From assembly GCA_963763755.1 (NCBI GenBank), contig CAVXQE010000012.1, positions 434,001-498,000 on the forward strand: a stretch of 64,000 nt of DNA, written 5' to 3'. The first letter of the stretch is position 1; each line of letters starts with the position of its first letter. Positions 34,345 to 42,990 of this stretch are shown one piece after another. The notes beneath the pieces were generated by a model that was not told where the DNA came from, ran no database searches, and was given only the letters and a program-made list of their open reading frames with translations. The translations under genes and the position numbers were made by a program. Source of the DNA: Gaiellasilicea sp963763755. Its GTDB lineage: Bacteria; Actinomycetota; Thermoleophilia; Gaiellales; Gaiellaceae.

Positions 34345-35007
34345 CTAGGCCGCCGGCGTCGCGCCGATCGCCGCGAGCGCCATCTTGGCCGCCGCCTGCT
34401 CGGCGTCCTTCTTCGTCCGGCCCGTGCCGGTCCCCAGCTCCTCGCCGTCGATCTGCGCCGCGCAGGAGAAGAACCGCTCGTGCGCGGGCCCTTCGATCGC
34501 GAGCACCGCGTATGTGACGCTGCGTCCCGACTTCGCCAGGGCCTCCTGCAGCTCGGTCTTGTGGTCGACGTGCGTCGTCCGCGCGTACTCGATCCGGTCG
34601 GAGAACGCGGCCACGATGGCCGGCGCGATCGTCTCGTAGCCGTGCTCGAGGAACAGCGCAGCGATCGCTGCTTCGAGCAGTGCGGCCGACACGTTCCCGC
34701 TCTTGACGATGCGTCCGAGCTCCTCGCCGGCAAGCTCCTCGCCGGCCGCCTCGCCGAGACGTTCGCCGAGATGGAGCTCGCGCGCCACCGCGGCGCAGCT
34801 CTGGCGCGAGACGACGTGCGAGCGGATCTTCGCCAGTCGCCCCTCGGACGCGTCCGGATAGCGGTCGTAGAGCTCCTTGGCGATCGCGAGCTCGAGCACG
34901 CTGTCGCCCAGGAACTCCAGCCGCTCGTACGAGGACGCGCGGTCCGGAGCCCAGGACGTATGCGTGAAGACGTGCTCGATCCGTTCGGGCGGAAGCGCGT
35001 CGATCAG
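34345..35007 (-). CDS. rnc: Ribonuclease III
   Basis: About 220 residues. The nuclease signature ERLEFLGDSVLELAIAKELY, the second acidic site SAALLEAAIAALFLEHG and a C-terminal dsRNA-binding domain (HKTELQEALAKSGRSVTYAV, GRTKKDAEQAAAKMAL) are clear. It processes rRNA and structured RNAs. The start is a problem: the frame is open into the acpP end but holds no ATG, GTG or TTG before the signature; CTG 35007 gives MIDALPPERIEHVFTHTSWA, a normal RNase III N terminus. A hidden frameshift near the start is an alternative. Confidence 0.88.
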   Translation of the reverse strand: MIDALPPERIEHVFTHTSWAPDRASSYERLEFLGDSVLELAIAKELYDRYPDASEGRLAKIRSHVVSRQSCAAVARELHLGERLGEAAGEELAGEELGRIVKSGNVSAALLEAAIAALFLEHGYETIAPAIVAAFSDRIEYARTTHVDHKTELQEALAKSGRSVTYAVLAIEGPAHERFFSCAAQIDGEELGTGTGRTKKDAEQAAAKMALAAIGATPAA

Positions 35008-35044
35008 GCGTTCGAGCTCGGTCGAGTCGCCTGTCGGCGCGGAG

Positions 35045-35290
35045 CTACTGGTGCGACGAGACGTAGTCGACGGCCTGCCCGACGGTCGTGATCTTCTGGG
35101 CGTCTTCGTCCGAGATCTTGATCCCGAACTGATCCTCGAGCTCCATGATCAACTCGACGAGGTCGAGCGAGTCGGCGTCCAGATCCTCCTGGAACGATGC
35201 CTCCTCGGTGATCTCTGCCTCGTCGACCCCGAGTTGCTCGGTGAGGACTTCCTTGACTCGCTCGAAGACTTCTTCACGCGTCGCTGCCAA
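35045..35290 (-). CDS. acpP: Acyl carrier protein
   Basis: 81 residues, acidic. The phosphopantetheine site is DLDADSLDLVELIMELEDQF with the modified serine in DADSLD. Starts MAATREEVFERVKEVLTEQL. It carries growing acyl chains in type II fatty acid synthesis. It follows plsX and precedes rnc, a common arrangement. Confidence 0.96.
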   Translation of the reverse strand: MAATREEVFERVKEVLTEQLGVDEAEITEEASFQEDLDADSLDLVELIMELEDQFGIKISDEDAQKITTVGQAVDYVSSHQ

Positions 35291-35332
35291 ATCGACCTCG
35301 CTTACTCGTTGGGTTGGGCTAAAGCGCGCCGA

Positions 35333-36313
35333 TCATACAGCGGCCGACGACCGGCGATCCGGTAGACGCGAGGCGAGGCGGCCGACGACGTCGTGCTCGA
35401 CTCCCCTCGCGGCGAGCCGGATGGCGTTCGCGATCGCCGTGCGGGACGAGTTGCCGTGCGCGATCACGGAGAGGCCGCGGAGGCCGAGGAGGTACGCGCC
35501 GCCGTAGGTGTCTGGGTCGAACTTCGTTCGCAGCCGTCTGGCCGCCGGTCGGATGAGAAACGCGCCCACCTTGCCCCGGGGCGTGGCGAGAACCTCGGTC
35601 CGAAGTGCGTCGAGGATCGTCTTGATCGTTCCCTCCAGCAGTTTCAGGACGATGTTGCCCGTGAAGCCGTCGCACACGATCACGTCGCCGGCGCCCTCGA
35701 GCAGGTCGCGGCTCTCGGCGTTGCCGGCGAAGCCGACCGCGCCGGTCTCGAGCAGCCCGTACGCCTCGAGCGTGAGCTGGTTGCCCTTCTCCGGCTCCTC
35801 GCCGATCGAGAGCAGCCGCACCTCGGGCCGCTGGATCTCGAGGATGTCCTCGGCGAAGATGACGCCCATGTGAGCGAACTGGAGCAGGTGCTCCGGGCGC
35901 CCGTCGGCGTTCGCGCCGCTGTCGAGGAGGACGAACGGGCGGCCACTCCGCGTCGGGATCGGAACCGCGATCGCCGGCCGCATCACACCCGGGATTCGCC
36001 GGAGGTGGAGCAGCCCCGCGGCCAGCATCGCGCCGGTGTTGCCGGCCGAGAGCACGGCGTCCGCCCGTCCCTCGGCGACCGCGATATGAGCGGCGACGAG
36101 CGACGAGTTCGGCTTCGCGCGCACGGCCTCTGCGGGCTTCTCGTGCATCTCGATCACGTCGGGTGCCTCGATCAACTCGAGACCGTGCGTTTCGATCCCC
36201 GGCGCGCCGAAGAGGACGATCTCGATCCCCTCGGAGGCAGCATCCAACGCGCCCGCGACGACTTCATCCGGGGCCCGGTCGCCTCCCATCGCGTCGACCG
36301 CTATGCGGGCCAA
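35333..36313 (-). CDS. plsX: Phosphate acyltransferase PlsX
   Basis: 326 residues from TTG 36313, 2 bases after the rpmF stop, giving the standard start MARIAVDAMGGDRAPDEVVA. Other family motifs are AVLSAGNTGAMLAAGL, LLDSGANADGRPEHLLQFA, GEEPEKGNQLTLEAY and VVCDGFTGN-like VIVCDGFTGNIVLKLLEG. PlsX turns acyl-ACP into acyl-phosphate for phospholipid synthesis and is coupled here to acpP. Confidence 0.95.
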   Translation of the reverse strand: MARIAVDAMGGDRAPDEVVAGALDAASEGIEIVLFGAPGIETHGLELIEAPDVIEMHEKPAEAVRAKPNSSLVAAHIAVAEGRADAVLSAGNTGAMLAAGLLHLRRIPGVMRPAIAVPIPTRSGRPFVLLDSGANADGRPEHLLQFAHMGVIFAEDILEIQRPEVRLLSIGEEPEKGNQLTLEAYGLLETGAVGFAGNAESRDLLEGAGDVIVCDGFTGNIVLKLLEGTIKTILDALRTEVLATPRGKVGAFLIRPAARRLRTKFDPDTYGGAYLLGLRGLSVIAHGNSSRTAIANAIRLAARGVEHDVVGRLASRLPDRRSSAAV

Positions 36314-36315
36314 GG

Positions 36316-36504
36316 CTACGGAGCCGGGGTGCGGAGCGGCTCGATCTCGCGGCCCTTGTACGTCTTGCAGGTCGGGCAGACGTGATGCGGCCGCTTGGGC
36401 TGATGGCAGGTCGGGCAGACGTTGACACGCGGCGCGTCGATGCCGTGCTGCGCGCGCCGCTTGTCGCGACGAGCCTTTGAGGTCTTTTTCTTGGGGACGG
36501 CCAT
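36316..36504 (-). CDS. rpmF: 50S ribosomal protein L32
   Basis: 62 residues: MAVPKKKTSKARRDKRRAQH followed by two zinc-binding pairs, NVCPTCHQPKRPHHVCPTC. It keeps all four cysteines, so it is the zinc form (C+). Normally directly downstream of yceD/DUF177; here an ABC-F gene lies between them. Confidence 0.97.
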   Translation of the reverse strand: MAVPKKKTSKARRDKRRAQHGIDAPRVNVCPTCHQPKRPHHVCPTCKTYKGREIEPLRTPAP

Positions 36505-36522
36505 GAGCGGAGGCGAGTATAG

Positions 36523-38071
36523 CTACAGCCCGATTGACCTCGTTGGCGCGACGGCCTCGAGAAAACGCCGGTCGTGTGAGACCACGACAAGGGTGCCGTC
36601 GTACGCCGCGAGCGCGGTCTCGAGCTCCTCGATCGCCTCCAGGTCGAGGTGGTTCGTCGGCTCGTCGAGCACGAGCAGGTTGACGCCGCGGGCCATCAGC
36701 TCGGCGAGCTCGGCACGGGTGCGCTCTCCGGGCGAGAGCGTCGCGCACGGTCGCTCGACGTGCTCGGCGCCGAGGTTGAACTTGGCGAGGAGCGTCCGCG
36801 CGTCGACGGGGCGAAGGCCGGTGCGGGCGGTGAAGGTCCCGAGCAACGGCTCGTCCCCGTCGTAGGTCGTCCGGCGTTGGTCGAGGGCCGCGATCACGGT
36901 CGCCCGGCCGACGTGTCGCGTGCCGGCGGCGAGCGGCAGCTCGCCGAGCAGGAGCGCGAGCAACGTCGACTTGCCGCTGCCGTTGCGTCCGGTGACCGCG
37001 ACGCGCTCACCGGGTGCGAGGTCGAGGTCGACCGGGCCGAGCCGGAAGGTGCCGCGCTCTCCGATCGCACCTTCCAGCGACGCGACGCGATCACCCTGGC
37101 GTTGCGCCGCGGCGAGCGAGAGGTGCAGCTGCCACGGCTCGTACGGTTTCTCGACTCGCTCGATCCGCTCCAACGCGCGCTCGGCCTGACGCACCTTCGA
37201 CATCAACGCGTGCGTCCCCCGGCGATTCGCCATCGCACCACCGGCGCGCGCCTGATCGCGACGGGCGTTCAGGAGCGCCTCGCACCTCCTGGCGTGCGCT
37301 CCTCGGACTGCTCGAACTCGTCGTACTGCCGTTCGAGGGCGAGCGCTCGTGACGCCTCGAACTCGCTCCAACCGCCGGCGTGCTCGCGCAGCCTTCCCGT
37401 CCAGGGATCGATCTCGGCGATCCGTGTCACCGTGCGGTCGAGGAACGCTCGGTCGTGCGAGACGACGGCGATCCCACCTGGCGAAGTCGTGGACGAAGCG
37501 CTCCAGCCGGTCGAGGCCGTCGAAGTCGAGGTCGTTCGTCGGCTCGTCGAGGAGCAGCAGGTCGAACCGCGAGAGCAGGATCGCGGCCAGCGCGGCGCGC
37601 GCTGCCTCCCCGCCGGAGAGCGTTGCCGTCTCCTGCTCCAGCGAGACCGGCAGGCCGAGCTCGGCGCAGACGGTCCGCGCCCTGGCCTCGAGGTCTGCGC
37701 CACCGAGGGCGAGGAACCGCTCCAGGGCCGCGGCGTAGGCATCCGGGCTCCAGTCAGCCGAGTGCCGCTCGACCGCGGCCTCCGCGTCGGCGACGCCCGT
37801 GCGTCGCGCGAGGTAGGCCAGCAGCGTCTCGCCGGGCCGGCGGTCGTGCTCCTGCGGCAGGTAGCCGACGGTCAGCGTGGCGGGCGTCCGCTCGACTGCG
37901 CCCGCGTCCGGCTCGTCGAGGCCGGCGGCGAGCCGGAGCAGCGTCGACTTGCCTGCCCCGTTGGGGCCGACGAGGCCGAGCCGCGAGCGCGGCCCGAGCG
38001 TCAGAGTCGACGCGGTCGAGAACGGTACGGGCGCCGAACGAGCGGACGACGCCTGCGAGTGAGACTCGCAC
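36523..38071 (-). CDS. ABC-F family ATPase (three frameshifts)
   Basis: Two ABC domains on one chain with no membrane part. Domain 1: Walker A GPNGAGKSTLLRLAAGLDEP, signature LSGGEAARAALAAI, Walker B FDLLLLDEPTNDLD. A linker (RALERIERVEKPYEPWQLHL region) follows, then domain 2: GRNGSGKSTLLALL, LSPGERTRAELAELM, LLVLDEPTNHLDLEAIEELE. One-base shifts near 38006, 37483 and 37285 interrupt it. Start GTG 38071 was preferred to GTG 38077 because AGGAGGT sits at proper spacing. ABC-F proteins act on the ribosome, many giving antibiotic protection, others translation rescue. Confidence 0.86.
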
Positions 38072-38103
38072 GGACACCTCCTGCGGAGACGGAAACGAGG
38101 ACG

Positions 38104-38186
38104 GGCGCCACGGCTGTCATCGACAGCGGGCGCCGGAAGGAACGTCTGTGTCTCGTCTAGTCCGTCATGGGAAGGCGCCGAAGCAC
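38104..38186 (-). promoter_or_regulatory. Candidate attenuator leader of the ABC-F gene
   Basis: Between yceD and the ABC-F gene, minus strand, a 9-codon frame (GTG 38186 to TAG 38157, MLRRLPMTD) is followed by a hairpin at 38134-38104: GGCGCC-CG-CTGTC-like arms GCTGTC/GACAGC and GGCGCC/GGCGCC. A third GGCGCC lies inside the short frame, so mutually exclusive pairings are possible. Leader peptides with competing hairpins are known before ABC-F resistance genes. There is no strong U-run after the hairpin, which weakens a terminator reading. Confidence 0.35.
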
Positions 38187-38204
38187 GCCTGATCCGGATC
38201 GTGA

Positions 38205-38714
38205 CTACAGCCGGTCTCGCAGCTCTTCGAGCGCCGACCAGCGCGTGTCCGGTGCGTCCTCGTCGTGCGTGTGCGGCTCGACGTTCAGGTCCTTGCCGCA
38301 GACGGGGCACAGACCCAGGCAGTCGGGCGAGTGCAGGATCTGGTCCGGAAGCGCCAGCGCGATCGCGTCGCGCGCCCAGGCGGAGAGCTCGAGCTGGTCG
38401 TCGACGACGTACTCGCTGCGGAGCTCCTCGGCGTCGCCGGGCTCGTTCGCGTGGTACTCGCGAGCGTCGATGTGGACGTCCTGGACGGCGTCCTCGAGGC
38501 AGCGCATGCACGGACCGTGCAGCCGCACGTCGAAGGCGAGCCGGAGATCGAGCCCGGTCGTCGCCTGGGCAACGGTGAGGTCGCCCTCGACCTCGTGCGG
38601 CACCGGCAGGTAGCGCTGGCCGCCGAGCTCGAACGGCTCCAGCTCGATCGGAACGGCGTCGCGCTGCTCCTCCCCGGGGCGAAGGCGGAGGCGTCGGAGC
38701 GGGAAGCGGGTCAT
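38205..38714 (-). CDS. YceD/DUF177 family protein
   Basis: 169 residues. The pattern LHGPCMRCLEDAVQDVHIDA near the middle and a C-terminal zinc-like pair DCLGLCPVCGKDLNVEPHTH are diagnostic for DUF177 of actinobacterial type. Family members accumulate 23S rRNA precursors when lost and are normally co-transcribed with rpmF and plsX. Here the operon order is kept except for the inserted ABC-F gene. Confidence 0.9.
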   Translation of the reverse strand: MTRFPLRRLRLRPGEEQRDAVPIELEPFELGGQRYLPVPHEVEGDLTVAQATTGLDLRLAFDVRLHGPCMRCLEDAVQDVHIDAREYHANEPGDAEELRSEYVVDDQLELSAWARDAIALALPDQILHSPDCLGLCPVCGKDLNVEPHTHDEDAPDTRWSALEELRDRL

Positions 38715-38723
38715 CGGCCCCCG

Positions 38724-39245
38724 CTAGAGGTAGCTGTTGTCGTCTTCCGGCTCTCTGGGCCCCATTTCCCTGGGGCCGACGCCTGCAACGACCGTCTCCT
38801 GCGAGCGCTCGTGGAGGCGCTCGCGACCGCGCTTGACCGCCGTCAAGAACTTGTCGAGGTTGACCTCGAGCGTCGAGAGGATGCCGTCCGCCCAGTCCTC
38901 CATCTCGAGCCGTGTCTCGCGCGCCTGGCGGCGTGCGTCGTCGACGATTTCCTGCGCCTGGCGCTCTGCGAGCTTGACGATCTCGGTCTGCGATGCCTCG
39001 CGCACGGCTTGCTCGCGAGCCTCGCCGAGGATCCGATCGGTCTCGCGCTTCGCCTCGGCCAGCATCTCCTGCCGCTCCTTGACGATCCAGCGGGCCTGCT
39101 TGATCTCCTCCGGAATCGTCGCGCGCATCTGGTCGAGGATGTCGTAGATCTCCTCACGGTCGATCCGCACCTGGTCCGTGAGAGGGACGGCCTTCGCGTT
39201 GTGCACGAGGTCGTCGAGCTTGTCGATGAGTACGAGAACGTCCAT
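38724..39245 (-). CDS. Coiled-coil protein, DivIVA/F0-b-like
   Basis: 173 residues starting MDVLVLIDKLDDLVHNAKAV. Nearly all of it is predicted charged helix with repeated ERQEMLAEAKRETDRILGEA and QAQEIVDDARRQARETRLEM, ending in a short disordered tail. Homologues of this pattern sit between coaD and yceD in actinobacteria and are often named as cell-division initiation or ATP-synthase-b-like proteins. No membrane segment is present. A structural or scaffolding role is only inferred. Confidence 0.7.
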   Translation of the reverse strand: MDVLVLIDKLDDLVHNAKAVPLTDQVRIDREEIYDILDQMRATIPEEIKQARWIVKERQEMLAEAKRETDRILGEAREQAVREASQTEIVKLAERQAQEIVDDARRQARETRLEMEDWADGILSTLEVNLDKFLTAVKRGRERLHERSQETVVAGVGPREMGPREPEDDNSYL

Positions 39246-39254
39246 GTGTTCAGT

Positions 39255-39766
<512 letters not shown>

Positions 39767-39770
<4 letters not shown>

Positions 39771-40294
39771 GGGTGCTCGAAGAGGGTGAGCCGCGCGGAA
39801 CCGTACCGCCGCGACGTGCGGATTGGAAGCGGAAGCGCCGGCTCCGTCCGCGCGCTGGTCTCGACCACCAGAAGCCCGTCAGGCGCGAGGACGCGTTCCA
39901 GGTGCTTCGCGAGCTTCGGCTCGAGCTCCGCCCACGACTCGTACGGCGCGTCGACGAGGACGAGGTCGTACGTCCGCGACTCCTGCCTCAGCGTCCAGAT
40001 CGCGTCGGCGCAGACGACGCGCGCGCCGGTCAGCTTCAGCTTCTCGAGGTTCTGCGAGATCGTCCGGCACGCAGCCTTGTCGCTCTCGACGAACGTCGCG
40101 CTGGCGGCCCCGCGCGAGAGCGCTTCGATCCCCATCGCACCCGAGCCCGCGAAGAGGTCGAGCACGGTTGCGTCCTCGACCGGTCCGATCAGGTTGAAGG
40201 CGGCCTCGCGCACGCGATCGCCGGTCGGACGCGTCGCGAGTCCTTTCGGCGCGGCGATCCGCGCCCCGCGATGGGTGCCGGCAATGACGCGCAT
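39767..40294 (-). CDS. rsmD: 16S rRNA (guanine966-N2)-methyltransferase
   Basis: 175 residues from ATG 40294 (MRVIAGTHRGARIAAPKGLA). Rossmann SAM site: RPTGDRVREAAFNLIGPVED, VLDLFAGSGAMGIEALSRGA, ATFVESDKAA. The catalytic DPPY-type motif reads LVDAPYES, with alanine in place of the first proline, an uncommon variant. It methylates G966 of 16S rRNA. Confidence 0.9.
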
Positions 40295-40307
40295 CGGCGC
40301 ATTGTCT

Positions 40308-40781
40308 CTACGGCAGGCGGACGACGAGCTCGACGTTTCCGTCGGCGTATTGGTGCACGAGCTCGTCGCCGAGACTTCGGACGAGAGCGAACGCGGCCGT
40401 GTTGCCGTGCGCGACCAGGGCGCGGAAGCGGAGGATTCCCTGCTCGCGGGCAAGCGCGCTCAGCTCAGTGACGAGCCGCTTGCCAAGCCCTCTCCCCTGC
40501 CACTCGTCCACGACCTCGAATGCGATCTCGGCCTCGGGTGCGTCCGCGTCGCGCACGAAGCGGGCGATGCCAACCGTCCGGCCCGATTCCAGGTCGATCG
40601 CGGCAACGGCTTCACGCCCGCAGCAGCCGACGTCGACGAGATGCGCGACGTCGCTCTCGAGCAGGCGCGGCTTCGAGCCGAGAAACCGCAGCCGGCGAGA
40701 GCGCTCCGAGAGACCGGCGAAGACCTCGAGCACGGGCGCGCGCTCGCCGGCGCGGAGAGGTCGGTAGGCGATCGAGGACAT
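40308..40781 (-). CDS. GNAT-family N-acetyltransferase
   Basis: 157 residues. The acetyl-CoA loop is VVDEWQGRGLGKRLVTELSA (Q/R-x-x-G-x-G/A), preceded by VGIARFVRDADAPEAEIAFE. This beta4-alpha3 layout resembles the GNAT domain found on acyl-CoA ligases and in stand-alone Pat-like protein acetyltransferases. Substrate unknown. It begins the small accessory group between rsmD and recG. Confidence 0.82.
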   Translation of the reverse strand: MSSIAYRPLRAGERAPVLEVFAGLSERSRRLRFLGSKPRLLESDVAHLVDVGCCGREAVAAIDLESGRTVGIARFVRDADAPEAEIAFEVVDEWQGRGLGKRLVTELSALAREQGILRFRALVAHGNTAAFALVRSLGDELVHQYADGNVELVVRLP

Positions 40782-40822
40782 GCTCTTTCGAACGGGAGCG
40801 GGCGAGGCCTATTCCAGGCTGC

Positions 40823-42206
40823 TTACGCCGGCGAGATGTTCTGGTTGATCCGGAAGAAGTTGTCCGGGTCGTACTTCTGCTTCAGCGCTTGCAGCCGGTC
40901 GTACTTCTCCGGGCCGTAGGACTGGCGAACCCGTCGGCTCCTTCGTCACCGAGGAAGTTCACGTACACGCCCTCGTGCCACGGCTCGAGGGCCGACCAGA
41001 AGCTCCGCACCCACTCGCGCTCCTCGTCGAAGCCCTCGCTCGTCTCGGTGCACGCGCCGATGTTGTAGGTGAAGCCCGCCGTGCGGCCGTTGAACGCGGT
41101 CTCGTCGTCGCCGACCCGGCTGACCGCGCCGCCCATCTGCCAGATCGGGAACGACGTCAGCGGCGACTTGATCTGCAGCGAGCGCTCGACGGTGATGTCG
41201 ATGATCTCGTCGGTCAGCTCGGCGACGTCGCAGCTCTTGAAGTAGTACCAGCGCTGCGGCACGAAGCTCGGGTCGAACATCGCCTGATGCGCGAGATACG
41301 GCTTCGCGACGCAGACGTCCGCGACCGGCGAGCCGAACTCCCGCAGGGGACGGATGAACTTCTCCCCCTCCTCGATGTCGCCGGCCCAGCAGCAGATGAC
41401 CATCACGACCGGCTTCCCGTGCAGCTCTGGCGGGACGAACGGCAGCGGCGGCGCCTTGCGGTGGATGACGATCGTCATCAGGTCGTCCGGCGCCTCGGCG
41501 ACCCAGTCGCGATAGAAGCGAAGCACCTCGCCCGGACTGCTCCATCGGCCAGAAGATCGGCCCGGCCAGCACCTGCGTCCCGAGCGGCACGCAGCGGAAC
41601 TCGAACTCCGTGACGATCCCGAAGTTGCCGCCGCCGCCGCGCACGCCCCAGAAGAGATCTGCGTTCTCGTCCGCGCTCGCCTTCACGAACTCGCCCGTCG
41701 GCCGTGACGAGGTCGACCGAGACGAGCTGGTCGACCGAGAGCCCGTACTTGCGCATGATCCAGCCGATCCCGCCGCCGAGCGTGAGCCCGGCGACGCCGG
41801 TGTGCGTGACGATGCCGGACGGCACCGCGAGCCCGAACGCCTGCGTCTCCTTGTCGAGCTCGCCGAGCAGGACGCCCGCCTGCACGCGCGCCGTTCGCTT
41901 CTCGGGATCGACGCGGACGCCCTTCATCGGCGAGAGGTCGATCATCAGCGCGTCGTCTGCGACCGACAGGCCCGGGAACGAGTGCCCACCACTGCGCACC
42001 GCGACCGGCAAGCCGCTCTCCTGCCCGAGCTTCACGGCGGCGATCACGTCCGAGACGCCGGCGCAGCGAGCGATCAGCGCCGGGTACTTGTCGAACGAGC
42101 CGTTCCAGATCTTGCGGTGCACGTCGTAGTCCGGAGCACCGGGGCGAAGGACGGGCCCACGGAACGCAGTTTCGTCGATCTGGATCGCGTCACCTACAGC
42201 GGTCAC
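40823..42206 (-). CDS. FAD-linked oxidase with BBE tail (three frameshifts)
   Basis: About 460 residues after correction. The FAD domain has VAVRSGGHSFPGLSVADDAL, whose histidine is the usual covalent flavin link, then GVAGLTLGGGIGWIMRKYGL and WGVRGGGGNFGIVTEFEFR. The C-terminal berberine-bridge segment is SYGPEKYDRLQALKQKYDPD followed by FFRINQNISPA. Shifts near 41700, 41545 and 40935 break it. GTG 42206 starts it at a normal distance from the FAD domain. It should oxidise a small alcohol or sugar; the substrate is unknown. Confidence 0.85.
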
Positions 42207-42249
42207 CGCACTAGTTTCGCACTCGAGGCACAAACCGCAAAATGACTGC

Positions 42250-42990
42250 GTGTTCAGCGTCGAGGACCGCGATCGCACGCACGACCGCGTGCTCGAGATG
42301 GCCGCGGCCGATCCGCGCGTGGTCGCCGCCGCCGTCGTCGGCGGGCTCGCGGATGGCGGTGGAGATCGCTGGTCCGATCTCGACCTGACCTTCGCCGTGG
42401 CGGACGACGTGCCGGTGAGCGACGTCCTGGCCGACTGGACGCGGGAGTTCGTGGCCGAGTTCGACGCAGCCCACCTGTTCGACCTTCCCGCCGGGCCCTC
42501 GATCTATCGAGTGTTTCTGCTGCCGGGCTGCCTGCAGGTCGACTTGTCGTTCACGCCGGCGGCCGCGTTCGGCGCGCGCGGTCCGAGGTTCAGGTTGCTC
42601 TTCGGTAGTGCCGTCGACGTGCCTCAGGCTCCGCCGCCTTCGGCGAACGATCTGTTCGGACTCGGCGTGCACCACGCGGTCCGCGCTCGTTTCTGCATCG
42701 AACGCGGACGCTGGTGGCAGGCCGAGTACTGGATCAGCGGCGTCCGCGATCAGGCCCTTGCGCTCGCCTGTCATCGCAGGGGGCTCGCCGTTGCACACGG
42801 CCGGGGCTTCGACGACCTTCCTCAGGACGTGCTCGCCCAGTTCGACGACACCCTGGTGCGCTCGCTGAAGGCGGAGGAGCTCCGCCGCGCGCTGTCCAGT
42901 GCGGTGTCGGGCCTCCTGCGTGAATCGGCCGAAGCGGCTGAGCTAGCCGCGCGCGTCGAGGCTCAACTGAGCGAGCTCGCCGGCTCCTAG
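42250..42990 (+). CDS. Nucleotidyltransferase-domain protein
   Basis: 246 residues from GTG 42250. The N-terminal nucleotidyltransferase fold is AAAVVGGLADGGGDRWSDLD with the D-x-D pair in SDLDLTF and a third acidic residue in LQVDLSF; the rest is helical. This resembles aminoglycoside-adenylyltransferase-like and AadS-like proteins, but the substrate cannot be deduced. It is divergent from the BBE oxidase and its stop overlaps the recG stop in CTAG. Confidence 0.78.
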   Translation: MFSVEDRDRTHDRVLEMAAADPRVVAAAVVGGLADGGGDRWSDLDLTFAVADDVPVSDVLADWTREFVAEFDAAHLFDLPAGPSIYRVFLLPGCLQVDLSFTPAAAFGARGPRFRLLFGSAVDVPQAPPPSANDLFGLGVHHAVRARFCIERGRWWQAEYWISGVRDQALALACHRRGLAVAHGRGFDDLPQDVLAQFDDTLVRSLKAEELRRALSSAVSGLLRESAEAAELAARVEAQLSELAGS

